NCBI GenBank assembly: GCA_018343915.1
Contig: JABRWF010000003.1
Span: 930,001 to 994,000, forward strand
DNA from: Agroathelia rolfsii
Lineage: Eukaryota; Basidiomycota; Agaricomycetes; Amylocorticiales; Amylocorticiaceae
Length of the DNA: 64,000 bases
Direction of reading: 5' to 3'
Shown: positions 24,937 to 37,112 of the stretch, piece after piece
Numbering within the stretch: position 1 is the first letter of the stretch
How the letters are laid out: the number at the start of each line of letters is the position of its first letter
Notes under the pieces: generated by a model
Told to the model about the DNA's origin: nothing
Database searches by the model: none
The model's input: the letters and a program-made list of their open reading frames with translations, nothing else
Position numbers and translations under genes: made by a program

Positions 24937-26140
24937 ATGCAAAATCAAAGAAGACACAGATAAACTGCCGGCCTTAATTTTCAGACTATAATACCGCAAC
25001 CGACAACAGATTAATCCTTCTCGATGCGCTCCCAGATTTCTCCGGCAATTTTTATATAGCTGCTCACTCATGGAACAAGATACAAGGCAAGAACCGTGAT
25101 TGTGGATTTGAGTCACTTTAGGCACCCAAACGTAAGAGGCACTAGGTAACTCACCAGACACCATTCTCGATCTGGTGACCACCCTTGCCCATTTACTGCC
25201 CACTAACATCATCCACTCTCGAGCTCGTCTCAGAGCATCTTCTATGCACATTTCACTCATCCGTCCTTCCACCAGAGCTAGTGGCAAAGCTATTCTATAT
25301 GATGTTGACCTGTCAAAGGACTGGAAATGCAACAAGCCGTGGATACTAGTATCTGACCGCGTCGTTAAGAGCCTACTTCTTCATGCGTGAGAGCAATGAA
25401 GGTAATGGCAACGAGGGATATGATGAGGCGGCACAGTACTGGTAGCCTTAGCCCAGTGGGAAGGCCCTTCTTTATGCACATGTGTTGAAATAGAGATCAC
25501 AGGTACAATGGTCGACCGGTGGTGACACCAATGGACTTCCCTCCTGCCATGAAGGAGGCCTGTACCATCTTCAAGCGTGTGGTGAATGAAGAGCTGAAGA
25601 AGAGGGGGCGATCTTTGCCGGAATGGGCCTCACCTGCCAAACCTACTGACAGTGACGGTCTGGTTTAGCGTACCACTGATTTCTGCTTGGCTAGCCTCGC
25701 CAGATCTCCCACCATCATCGGAATCGTCCAATGCCCAAGTGCGTAGAAAATGCTTTGACTAAGCGCTTGTCAATAGATCAATATCATCTTTTGTTTTTCT
25801 ACTGGTCAGACTTTCTACATCTTCCGCTATCCCAAAATACAATTGTGGAGGTGTCAATAATAGCCAGACCGGATATGAAGAAGAAAAGAAAAAGAGCGAG
25901 ACTACAACCGCGGATGGGGTCTTCTCTGGTGTCAGTGCTAGCAACAAATGGTGGCACTGACACAGAAGATTAGGCAACGGCGCTATCACGTCTGAAAAAA
26001 AAATACTGGTGATCGTGTTACGCTGGGCCGGGGGGGGGGAGAGATAAGGGAAAAGGGGCGGAAATTCTGGAAAGTGCATGATATTGAAGGCGAGGGTCAG
26101 GGATCCTCGGTTGGAGAGCAAAATGTATTGAACTTGGAAT
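24937..26140 (+). pseudogene. AlkB-GRF dioxygenase pseudogene 2 (catalytic core deleted)
   Basis: Remnant of the AlkB-GRF gene. The ATG at 24937 is followed by an in-frame stop after eight codons owing to a small indel. Near 25660-25690 the sequence jumps from the GLVWRA-equivalent (now GLV-stop) directly to the LASPDLPP-equivalent (LASLARSP). This removes about 450 bp that in the intact gene encode the HSD iron ligands and the KHSIP histidine. The GRF part near 25845-25890 and the C-terminal segment to about 26140 are still visible. It was silenced by deletion plus point changes. Confidence 0.85.
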
Positions 26141-26775
26141 AATGCAAGTATATATTTTGATCATCTCTTTTTCATTTTTTTTTTTCTATTCTAAGTATGA
26201 CCCTCTATCCCCCACCCCACCCCCCAGTGACGGGCTAATTGCTGTGTAGTACTGTAGTATATATATATATATATGGTTGCGCTTGTAGATGCCCGTGTTT
26301 TCAGCAATAGGTGTGGACTAGGCGTCGTAAATTGTGATTAATGTATAAGCTGAATGTCAAACTATGTATTTAATGCTTATCATTAGCGACACTGTGATTT
26401 CTGGCTTGCGGGTGCATGTACTTTGACCCTAGTAACGAAGTCAGACAGAGAGATAAGACTTGGACAGGTTTTCGAGTGCAGACATTGTCGAACAATAATA
26501 TCACCTATTCCAACCAATCGATTGCATTCTCAATCCCGTTATCTACCAGATATACCAAACTCATTCTTGTATAAGAATAAGACAGCGTGATAGATATCAT
26601 TGGGTGAAAACCAGACCGATATTGCCAGATAGGTGAGGCATTGGATGGTAGTAAGAGGCCGTAAGAAGAAGAAATTTTTTTGAAAAAAAGTAGAAGAGAA
26701 GAAATAAAGAAATGCAAGAATCATCTAGCCCGAGGGCTTTTTTTTTTAAGGAGGGGAGGTGGGTTATGTATTTTA
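26141..26775. repeat. Duplicated AlkB-3'/MFS-3' intergenic block, copy 2 (no insertion)
   Basis: Homologous to 20412-21077 but without the 974-bp element, so it shows the empty target site (GGTGGGTTATGTATTTTATT at about 26758). It contains a C-rich tract and a (TA)n run at about 26260-26275. Confidence 0.75.
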
Positions 26776-28806
26776 TTATGTTCTAGTGTGCGCCTCGATC
26801 TTCTTTGACATGGACCAGCTGAAGAAGGAGATCCCAACCATGATGAGGACCCAGAAGTGGCCACTGAGGATGTCATATTTTCTAGAGAAGGTGAAGACGG
26901 TACTATGAAAAAGAAGAAGGATCAATCACCTCATCCGTTTTAAATCTGGCAAAAGAAAGAGAGAGATGGATTACCTAACAAATGCAGGAGCGAAAGCACG
27001 AGAGGAAGACATGCAGAATTGAACCAGGCCATTCGCAGCACCGAGCACCGCAGAGTTGGGCGCGTTCTCCTTGACAAGGATGATGATGACTCTATCATCG
27101 TATCAGAAAGCGAGAAAAGCATCTGAATTTGGGCAAAGAGAACTAGACGCACGTATACGCCAAACAAGCAATGCGTGACAGCCCAAGCGTGATTACTATG
27201 CCAATCCACATCAGCACGATGCTCGCACTGCTCTGCCCCCCGGCGCGGATCATGAAGTTTAGCATGGGTAGTGCGATAAATGTGAGCGCCCAGAGCGACA
27301 TGTTGAAGCTGTATATCTTGGCATGGTCAAACGTGCGAAGGATGTAGGGCATGAAGAAGAGCTGCATAATGGCGGAGATATAACCCGCCGAGGAAAGAGA
27401 GTAGCCGATTTGAGCAGTCTGTTAGAATAGAGGGAGTGGTGGTAAGCATCCATTTTTCCTTTGCTTTAGTTGGGAAGATGATACATACCGATAAACCCAA
27501 GCCACCATGGTCAACCGAAGTATAGCAGAACAGCACAAAAACAACATCAAATGCCGACGAGATAAAAGCAAATGAGAACCCTGACACGCTTAGTGCAAAC
27601 ATGACCGGATCCCTGAGCAACGCTCCGAACGATGTAGATTGCTCGGACAAGGGCGTTTGCTCTGATGTAGATGTTGAAGTAGCCAAAGTAGTTTGATAGG
27701 CCTGAGACGCATGCTTGGGTGGTGCTGAATTTTTGTCTTGGACATGTCTTTTGCTGGGGAGTGTCTGTGGCAGCTCTTCATCTTCAGCATTCAAGTAGTA
27801 AGATTGCAACAAAGAATCCCGACCTCCTCGAGGAAGAAGTAACCGACGGTGACTGAGAACAATCCTACCATGGCGGTGATGAACCCAGGCAGGAAGAAAG
27901 GATGCTGCCTCAAAAAGGCATAGTCAAGCCATTGAGGGAAGCGATTGGCGGGTTTCGAGAACAGTCCACCAATGAGAGGTCTAAAAAGTAGTTTGTCAGT
28001 TGGTATGTTCATTTCATGTTTGTTGGGTCCAAGATTGCATACCCTATAATGGTTCCCAAGGGCCAGAGTAAACCATAAATCGGGTACGCCTTGGCTTGAT
28101 TTGTGCTATCCGTGATCTCGGCCAGGACAGAGTACACCACTGCAGCATTTCCAGAGAAGAGCCCAGCTGATGATGGGATTGGGCAGTGAGTGAGATTAAG
28201 ATAGACTCAGTCAAGAAACACGCACACACACCTATTGACCGGACCAACATAACATCATAGAAAGATGTGGACAACCCGACAAAGAGTGTGGCTAAGGAGA
28301 CGCCGATGATACCCGTGAGAATAACCGGTTTTCTTCCAATGATATCTATAATTTGGGAATGATCGTAAGATACAAAAATACGAGGAGATGTATAAGCGCT
28401 TAATTCTTACCTGACAGACGAGCAAATTGGTAAATGGTAAAGAGCTGTGCAATTGCGAAAGCACTTTCCTGTATAAATGAGTTATTAGCGTTAGCGAGGT
28501 ATAACATACACAAGGACTGGTACGTACAGCAAGCCCACTGTAGAATCCAATCTTGGAAGGATTGTCAGTGACGTGCAGATGGCTCATGAGCTCGTTCACA
28601 TAAGGGAATATCTGTGAGAACGCGATCGGGTCCACAATCCGCACGCAACATAAGGCAGTGAGCTGGCCCTTGGGGATGGGCGTAACACGCTGTATGTTTA
28701 GCAAGGACTGTGACTCTGAATCGGAGTCAAGCATGTCCTGCTGTTGTTGTTCGGAGAGGTCACTGCAGGTTGTGATTGAGTCATGATTGTTGGTATCGGT
28801 AGCCAT
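26776..28806 (-). CDS. MFS transporter, copy D
   Basis: Start at 28806 (MATDTNNHDSITTCSD) with QQQQD tract, then KGQLTALCCVRIVDPIAFSQ and IFPYVNELMSHLHVTDNPSK. Downstream exons give GRKPVILTGIIGVSLAT, WPLGTIIG, PLIGGLFSKPANRFPQW, FSFAFISSAFDVVFVLF, FMPYILRTFDHAKIYSFNMS, IMVGISFFSW and SKKIEAHTRT, stop TAA at 26776-26778. The KEN segment reads VIIILVKENAPNSAV where the others have VSMILVKE. Predicted 12-TM transporter, apparently intact, very close to copy C. Substrate cannot be inferred. Confidence 0.85.
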
Positions 28807-29769
28807 AGGGCAAATGTCAATCACTATATCGACTTGGAGGTATAGTATGATACACAGGGAGAATGGAGCAGATGGGAGGGGTGGGTGGCATTGACGCACA
28901 CAAGAAAGGTGGGCGAGACGCTCCTATCTTAACGGAGACTGTGTAGTATACAATATCCTTGATCCTGTACTATATAGACTTGGAGCTATTGACTTGGGTT
29001 CCACAGCGACAAACTCAAGCTTACTATTATAATCAACTCTGTCTAGAACAATATGTTTCGGAGGCTCATGTATTTGTTCAAAAGATGCTGGGCTTTCAGG
29101 GTACTGAGACTGCATATTCACACGCCTGAGGATTACAGGAAAGAAGTGGAGGAGTTACAGCGACTCGACTAGAGACTCGATGAGAGCCAACGAGCGTGGA
29201 GTCGACTGGATGTCTACCAAACACGTGTTGACATGTTTCTATGAGCATTTCAAAGACCGACCCAACATCCTGACAGTCACAGCCACTCCTCGGTCCCGCA
29301 ATTCATTGGCAGCCCAAGACTATACGAGCTCAACCGACAAACAGGGCACTTGACTAGTGGATATCATTGGTGAATAACAAACATATCAAGCTTGAAACTA
29401 GTGACCAGCCAGTATCGTATCCTCTTATGTACGCAGTAACTTAGACTTGACTTATGAGCAGCTTGGGCTGGGAACACTTGCGTCTAGTAAGGCTTGTAGA
29501 TCACAAATATTAAATTGGCGTGTGATTGGTACATTCATGAATGTTACTTGAAGAACTAACGTGTGATACACATGTAAGTCGATCAAAGATCTTGCAGTAC
29601 ATAACGCTAACGTATAACGGATATCAACTCCGATTACAATTACAAACCCTGCAAGCGGACCGGCCGTTGCCTAATCCACTGTTCACTTGGTTATGACCAT
29701 GACTGGCTCTTACAAGGATTAATACATCTATTCTCACGCCTTTCAACATTGTTCTGAAGTATCACGCAA
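28807..29769. promoter_or_regulatory. Divergent MFS-D / AlkB-pseudo3 intergenic block
   Basis: Second copy of the head-to-head promoter block found at 24117-24936. No coding sequence is recognised. The stretch just before 29769 (CATGACTGGCTCTTAC) keeps the promoter-proximal sequence although the oxygenase downstream has lost its start codon. Confidence 0.55.
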
Positions 29770-31500
29770 ACAGAAAACAAAGTCGCGGATACACTGTTTG
29801 CCTTGTCAATGTATCAGGTACTTTAATTGACGACTCTCAACGCACTCAAAGATCCCTTCAGCAACATCAACAAGGCTGTTCACTCCCTCAACAACAAAAA
29901 AAGCAAGGCAAAACCACGAGTATGATGTCAAACCGCCTCGACCATCCAAGCGCAAGAAGCACGAGTCAACCGAGAGTTTGAGTAATTGACTTGCAAAACT
30001 AGTGGTAACAGCGGATCTGGAGGAACAAGTCACCAAAATAACGTTATTGAATCCTCTCAGAAAGCATTCAGGAAAGGGGTTCAATCCTCATCTCCTATTA
30101 GTAAGAGGAAATCCATTATCGAGTTGATGACGGTGTTACACTAGGCGCCATCCACAATTACCACTCCTACTTGTTTGCCACCACTGACATTATCCACTCC
30201 CGAACTCATTGTGAAGCATCTTCCATGCGCATCTCACTCACCTGTGCTTCCACTAGAGCTAGCGCCGCAACTATTCTATGTGATGCTGGTCCTGTCCAAG
30301 GCCTGGGAACGCAACAACTGGTGGCTGTTCAACCGTGTCGTCAATAGTCCACATAAAACTAATTTCTTCATCCGTAAGGATGATAGAGGTACTGGTAAGG
30401 ACCTTCCATATGCACGGATGGTAAAATGGATCTCAAAAATATGTTGGATATAATGGCCGCTTGACGGAACCGCTGATGGACTTCCGAGTCCCTCCTGCTA
30501 TGGAGGATGCTTATACTATCATCAAGCCTATAGTGAATGAAGAGAAGTGATTCCCGTTGGAATGGGCACCGTTTGCTGGATCTACTGATATTGGCGGTCT
30601 GGTTTGGCGTGCAAATGTAGCGGCTTCAAATCGCTGTAGATGTGGAAAAGATAGCGCGGGATTTCACTCAGACCAGGTTGGTGCGTCTATGATTTCACTG
30701 ACAATTCCTAAGAATCTTATATACTTTGGATCATATGCGACAATTGCATCCCTCAGCTTTGGCACGTCGAGAATATTCCGTCTGAAGGAAACAATATCAA
30801 TACCCGCTGAGGAGATCCACCTTTGTCAAGCTTGCACATCCAACATTTCTTTCACTCACAACATTTTCAGACCATTCAGCACACATCTTTCTTTCTAAAA
30901 ATACCTTTTTCTCCTCTTTAGCTCACCATTATGCATGCTTTCTGTCGAGGGCTATTCAAGCACTCAATTCTTTTGCAGCCCGACATCAACGCCTTCCATC
31001 CTTCCGCTCGGCTAACAATTTTGCCGGATCTCCCACCACCGGAACTGTCCTATGCGCGAGTACGCAGTCCATTTCATGGCTTTACAGGACCAATTGTCAC
31101 ATGATCACGATGCGCAGCTATGCAGTATTTGATGCTTCGACTAATGCAGCGTTTGTCATGATAGATCAATATCACCTTTTTTGTTTCTACTGGCCAGGCT
31201 GTACGCCCTCAAGTATTTCGAGATGCGACTGTGGTGTGCTGGCAGTACTCAAACCGGACATGAAGAAGAAGGGCAGAGCTACGGCCACGGAAAGCTCTTC
31301 TAAGCGCTGGTCTTGACAATTAGAACTTGAATAATACAGATAACTATATAGCGGCGCTACCATCTCCGGACAAACATAAGTACTGGTGACTATATTACGC
31401 TAGGGTGTAAGATGAGGGTCAAGAATGTAAGTTATGGAAAGTACTTGATATTAAAGGCGAGGACAGATGATCAATGGTTGGAGAGTAACACACTTGAAAC
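29770..31500 (+). pseudogene. AlkB-GRF dioxygenase pseudogene 3
   Basis: Fuller-length decayed copy. The start codon position reads ACG (near 29763-29770, ahead of CAAACAGAAAACAAAG). Several frame breaks follow, yet long pieces stay readable: TPELIVKHLPCASHSPVLP, NNWWLFNRVVNSPHKTNFFI, VAASNRCRCGKDSAGFHSDQ (HSD kept), LFKHSI (His kept) and CDCGVLAVLKPDMKKKGRA of the GRF finger (about 31230-31290). The frame is shut by a TGA soon after (31313-31316) and again later. The catalytic residues survive but the gene cannot encode a full protein. Confidence 0.83.
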
Positions 31501-31614
31501 GCAGGATAATACTAGGGGTAGTCTATTTTTCATTTTTCATTTTTCATTCTATGTACGATTCTGCCTCCCCGCTTGGCGATGGGTTGATTTTATGTACTTC
31601 AATCATCTACAGTC
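31501..31614. other. Junction where an MFS gene is missing
   Basis: Every other AlkB copy that is not at the end of the array is followed by an MFS gene. Here the AlkB 3' flank (GCTTGGCGATGGGTTGATTTT, quoted in part: GGCGATGGGTTGATTTT) stops at about 31600 and the NLR 3' flank begins. Confidence 0.55.
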
Positions 31615-32201
31615 GTGTTTAATCAACGTATCGTGCCGCCGATTGCTACATAACTCGGAGAATAATAGGATCTTTAGATTCAAACCCCTCGATACAAAGT
31701 ATATAACATAGGATATGCCTAAAAGGAAGGAAGTTTAGAAGGGCGCACCAGAATTATATATCTTGATACATGTGCCTATAACGCTTATATCGTCAAGTTC
31801 TTATGTAGGGATGCGCTTATTTCAAGTTATCTCATGCCAAGTCAGCTCATTCTCTTTTGTAATTTATCAATCTTGAGCGCGTCCAAGTGAATAATATGTA
31901 CGTTATTGGTTACATAGAATTGAAGAAAGTCCGCGATATGTTAGTAGTTACTAGATATGTACAATTTCTTGCTTACGCTAACCAGAAGCGACAAGAGATA
32001 CGTTTAGTACAGGAAACCAAATAACCAATCACAAGAACCAAGATTATTGGAACATGAAGCCATAAGAAGCACCATCGCTTATCATCAAGAACCCCCGCTT
32101 TAATAAAGTCTGGATAATAAATCTGAGGTATTTTATGTTTTGAGATTCTAGACACTATAACGAGAAGATGTCAACATACCACTATAACCAACAGTTTCAA
32201 A
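31615..32201. repeat. Duplicated 3' flank of the NLR genes (pair of 13345-13924)
   Basis: Second copy of the NLR downstream flank. It holds a 60-codon open frame on the minus strand (31973-32155) with a hydrophobic core (LHVPIILVLVIGYLVS). This frame is not preserved in the other copy and lies beyond the receptor stop codon, so I do not call it a gene. Confidence 0.75.
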
Positions 32202-35200
32202 CTACACTTGACTCGGACAAAAAGGCGGATAGCATTGGGTCCATTTATCTCCATGAGAAAGGTTACGAATATCAATACGAAGAGGGTTTCGGGCTCCTAT
32301 AAGAAGATCTTGATTTGGCGACGCAATATTGGGATGAAAGTGTTCAGGGGTCCAAAAGAGGTACTTGTCAAAAGCTCTAGAAGAAATCCATCCATTCGAG
32401 TATATAAATCGGGGAACAACTACGAACGCAAAGTGCTATAAGTGAAGAAAGGTTAAACTAATTCTAAGAGAGAACGCCTACGTGTTTCATTGACATTAGT
32501 GTGTATTCCTGATAGATCATCTAATGTAAGAAAAAAAGTTCAGAAGTTATACAACCGAGAATTCTAAAGGATAGATATACTACGTACTAGACAGGGCATT
32601 TGAAGGAGATCGGAAGTGCCAGGTTCGAGTAGTCTTGTCTCCTGAGCCAGAGACGACTTGCTCACCATTAGGCAAGAATCCCACCGATGTGACTCCGCCA
32701 GTGTGGCCTTGAAATGGGCCAGCGACGAGCTCGCCTGTATCGACATTCCAGATCCTGACTGTGGTGTCGGAGGAGCCAGAGACGACTCGTTTGCCATCAG
32801 CCGAGAATCCCACCGATCTCACCCAATCAGTATGGCCTTGAAATGGGCCAGCGACGAGCTCGCCTGTATCGGCATTCCAGATCCTGACTGTGGTGTCGTC
32901 TGAGCTAGAGACGACTCGTTTGCCATCAGCCGAGAATCCCACCGATGTGACGTAGTCAGTGTGGCCTTGAAATGGGCCAGCGACGAGCTCGCCTGTATCG
33001 GCATTCCAGATCCTGACTGTGGTGTCTTCTGAGCCAGAGACGACTCGTTTGCCATCAGCCGAGAATCCCACCGATCTGACGTAGCCAGTGTGGCCTTGAA
33101 ATGGGCCAGCGACGAGCTCGCCTGTATCGGCATTCCAGATCCTGACTGTGGTGTCGTCTGAGCCAGAGACGACTCGTTTGCCATCAGCCGAGAATCCCAC
33201 CGATGTGACGTAGTCAGTGTGGCCTTGAAATTGGCCAGCGACGAGCTCGCCTGTATCGGCATTCCAGATCCTGACTGTGGTGTCTTCTGAGCCAGAGACG
33301 ACTCGTTTGCCATCAGCCGAGAATCCCACCGATGTGACTCCGCCAGTGTGGCCTTGAAATGGGCCAGCGACGAGCTCGCCTGTATCGGCATTCCAGATCC
33401 TGACTGTGGTGTCGTCTGAGCCAGAGACGACTCGTTTGCCATCAGCCGAGAATCCCACCGATGTGACGTAGCCAGTGTGGCCTTGAAATGGGCCAGCGAC
33501 GAGCTCGCCTGTATCGGCATCCCAGATCCTGACTGTGGTGTCCCATGAGCCAGAGACGACTCGTTTGCCATCAGCCGAGAATCCCACCGATGTGACGTAG
33601 CCAGTGTGGCCTTGAAATGGGCCAGCGACGAGCTCGCCTGTATCGGCATCCCAGATCCTGACTGTGGTGTCCCATGAGCCAGAGACGACTCGTTTGCCAT
33701 CAGCCGAGAATCCCACCGATGTGACGTAGCCAGTGTGGCCTTGAAATGGGCCAGCGATGAGCTCGCCTGTATCGGCATTCCAGATCCTGACTGTGGTGTC
33801 GTCTGAGCCAGAGGCGAATCGCTTGCCATCGGAGGAAAATGCAACAGAATTAACGGGCGATGTGACGTTGATGCTCAGAAATACTTGTGGCCACGTGATT
33901 TTGTGCTCGTCGACGATGGTGATACATCCCGGGTATTGCGGTAGATATGTTCGCGAGACTAGTGAATCTCTGGGCACGAAGGGTAATAAGGATAAGTAAA
34001 GGTGTGGCGTGCTATGTTGCATAATGTGACCGTAGGCTCTTCCAAATTGATATGCATCGCGAATGAAAGATTGTAGGTCGTCAATGTCTCCCTATTTGTA
34101 CATTTAGTTAGTTACTTCATTTGACGGATTGATAGAAAAGGAATTTATACCAGGGGAGTAAGCCAGTTCTGAAGTTTAATTAGCTGGTTAGATACTATGC
34201 TCATTTTTCCCATCAAGCTCATCGCTTCGAACCAGAAAAGTAGGTGGGAACGCATAAATTCGTCAACGCGACTCGCCCATTCATGCGTGACAGAAAACTG
34301 TCTGAGGTGATCAGCCCAATTGCGGCAAGCGTAATCAAGGTGTCTCGGGATATTCCCTACGATTCGTTTATTGAGGTCTTCGATTTTGGAATTAGGCGTG
34401 TAAGAAGTTGTTAGGTTGCATATATTGAACCGAAGCAGAAGCTTCATGTTTCGAAGCAGCCCATATGCTAACCGCTCGTGTTGCCCTTCTATATCGATCC
34501 AGTATTTGCCACTACGGTCTTTCGTCGTCAAGAAATCGGCAAATGACACGTGAAGCGGCTGAACGGGCTCGTCCTCTTGTAGAACTCCACTCAAAAGCGA
34601 ACCAAGCGGAGATAAGACCTTCTTCACGCGGTCTTTGTCCTCGTCGTCGTACCAAAAGCTAGACAGCATCTTCATCGACATAGGTTCGCGCACTAGCAGG
34701 GCACGTCCCATGATCGTCTGGAATCGTCGACTCGATATATCCCCTTCATGGAAGTCCGACAATTGATCAAGGATGGCCAAATAAAGGCTGTCAAGGCCAT
34801 CGAAAGCGTCTATGTTTACGACTTTAGTGACTCTCGCCGTCGGATCGTCGTCGATCAGCCCCTTCCCCCTGATGTACCTGCACGCGGTAGCTGCCCATTG
34901 GAATAATCTTCCAGAACGTGTGACAATGCCCCGGGTCCAAATCTCAATGTTGGCTTTCTCAAGTTCAGGAATACTGTCTAAGCTATTGCGGACATAGCGC
35001 TCGATATCGACCTCGGTGAGAAATTTGTCCGCATCGTGCAGCTCAAACCGATGCACCCAAGGCTTTTGGTCAAGCACGGAGGTGATGTCTTTCTCGGGGC
35101 GAGAGGTGATCAGAAAACGGAAATGGGCTGGAAGTTTAGGTAGGGATTTCAAGATCTCGAGAAGTCGCTGACGTTCCTGTGGGGTTCCACTCTCGTCTAG

Positions 35201-37112
35201 AGCATCGATAACGATCAGCATAGGTCCGACGTTGTCCAGCATCGCTGCCGGGCGAACGATGAAGTTCTCGAACTGCTCCTCGATAGTAGAGCAGTCACGG
35301 GTGGAGATGGATTCAAGAATCTGAACAAGAGAAGCCTTCCAGCCGTCGCTGCATTCGGTTAGATGCCGGGAGATTGTAGCGAAGAGACGATCGGGTCCAG
35401 ATTCGGTCTTTGTCGATGCATGGAAGAAGAATGATACGCAGCGTTTCTGAGCAGCTAGCTGATTGGCAACCGATCGGGCAATTGAAGATTTGCCGCATCC
35501 TGCAACGCCCGAAAGCCAGTACACTCGCTTGTCGTCGTCGCCTACCGGCCGAGAGAACCATTTGACGATATTGTGGATGATGTTTTCTCGCGTTCCAACG
35601 AGGCATGGGTCCGGTCTGTAAAGAGTGCTGGCATAATGCATATCGCCCATTTTTTGTGCAGCGTCTCAAGGAAATGATGAGTAAATGGTATAAATCATGG
35701 GAAATTATGCTCTTACCTATGTTATCGATTTTGTTCGCGATCTGATACACGGTGATTGCAGTAGCAATCATGACGCTTCGATTGAAGTTCTCCTTTAGTT
35801 GTTTAAATTTCTGCTGATATCCGTCCACCTTGCCACTGTAATCCGTCATCGCAGACTTAACCATACGCTCACCTATATATTGCGATTAGTTTGATCAGTA
35901 TGCAGTATAGGAGTCGTCTTACCGAAATTGCGTGATGTATAATCTCGGATAAAAAATGCGCATTCTGCCGTCTGCTGGCACATAAGCTGGATCGTCTTCT
36001 TGTGGCTCTTGACTAGTTTGAGCGGTCCGGCCTCCACCACGTAGGAGTAAATGTCGTTCATGCTTTCTAAAAGGTCTTGGATCTTCTTGTCTCTCTTGCT
36101 TTGAGCTATGATGGCCTGGTTTTTTTATGGTAAGCGCTGATACAACGCACATGAAATGGTCACTTGCCTTCAAGGGTAGCGATAGCACGGACCAGGCTAA
36201 GCGTGAGTAGGGGTGAATCTTTCCCAAAAAAAGAAAATAAGGACAAAGAGATATTTTAATCTTCATTATGATCCTTACATCCGAAATTTCATCAACGATC
36301 TTAACAAAAATACTGATGTGTAACACAAGTGGTTTCCAGACATCATAGGTTCCTTGTATCTTTTTCGTGCCAGTGCTTGCCCCGAACCCTAGAATTTTAG
36401 CGAGTTTAACTGTCTTGGGCTGTTTACTCATGGCCTTGACCGCATTTTTTGCATCCTCGATCTGCGAATCAATCGATGGCAGCTTGGAGCCGTCAGTTAT
36501 ACGAAGCAGCGTCAGCTTGATGGACCCTTGCGCTTGGAGCATCCGACCATTCTCATCGCGCTGATAGATCGGTTCTGGAGTTGTCTTGCCTGTATTTATC
36601 TCATCAGACGAAGTCACTCTTCCATGGGACGCATTGCAATCTTACTATCTTCATCGCCAAGGAACGTCGAGACCTTCAACGGCGCATTCAGTTCCCCAAC
36701 CATATGATCTTCACCAAAGGTATGTTTGGCATAAATCTGAACGTTCAAAAGTCCTTCATCAACCATAGACATATCGCTGCCCAAAATACGTCACATTTTT
36801 TTATTCGGAAAAGCAGAAAAAAAATGCTCACAAGTAGAGTTCGTCGCTCCACTTGGGACCATTGGGTTGCTTGACAGCGGTCGTCCATTGTATTTGGTCG
36901 TCGATAGTAACGACCAAGTAGAAGGTGCCGACGCTGTGTTTGAAATGACCTGTCGCAGGCAGACCATGACCAGACATGTCTACAAGAATTCGGCGATGAA
37001 AGTGAGGTATAAGCCGTTATATCCATGTCTGCGAGCTAGATGCAAGGCAATCGTGTATACCTGAGACTTTGATATATTCTGTTTTGTTGGACATTTTCAC
37101 GGATGTAGACAT
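32202..37112 (-). CDS. NLR2: C2-NACHT-WD40 STAND receptor with ten near-identical WD40 repeats
   Basis: Fungal NOD-like (STAND) receptor of the HET-E/HET-D/HNWD architecture type, cytosolic. Start at 37112 (MSTSVKMSNKTEYIKVSG). Order: C2-like domain (exons 36600-37112; VDEGLLNVQIYAKHTFGEDH, LNAPLKVSTFLGD), a helical region (SKRDKKIQDLLESMNDIYSY and DGYQQKFKQLKENF), NACHT (one long exon 34145-35650: Walker A SGVAGCGKSSIARS, Walker B MLIVIDALDESG, FRFLITSRPE), winged-helix-like linker, then WD40. The WD exon ends at 32588 at a GTACGT donor. I propose a 39-bp exon 32482-32520 and a last exon 32202-32419, giving a tail SNGWISSRAFDKYLFWTPEH ... DKWTQCYPPFCPSQV that matches the usual C-terminal tail of basidiomycete NACHT-WD40 proteins; phases agree. 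Without splicing the protein would stop at 32580. Known relatives act in allorecognition and cell death; that role is inferred here. Confidence 0.87.
32613..33857 (-). repeat. WD40 tandem array, ten repeats of 129 bp
   Basis: Nine full 43-residue repeats plus a shorter tenth, read from 33857 downwards. The consensus begins YVTSVGFSADGKRVVSGS and continues DTTVRIWNADTGELVAGPFQ. Repeats 2 to 9 are almost identical at the DNA level. Changes cluster at a few codons: residue 1 (Y/G/W), 3 (T/R), 17 (G/S), 19 (W/D/E/S), 27 (N/D), 43 (G/D). The first and last repeats are diverged. This pattern is expected of repeats homogenised by unequal exchange while surface residues vary. Confidence 0.92.

Noticed and set aside
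31973..32155. 60-residue hydrophobic frame downstream of NLR2
   Set aside because: It is not conserved in the duplicate at 13.7-13.9 kb and lies beyond the receptor stop codon.
32819..33844. A 341-codon open frame on the minus strand in another frame of the WD40 array
   Set aside because: The 129-bp repeat is a multiple of three, so any frame open in one unit stays open in all. The peptide (SSLAHFKATL repeats) has no domain features, and the WD40 frame has clear motifs.
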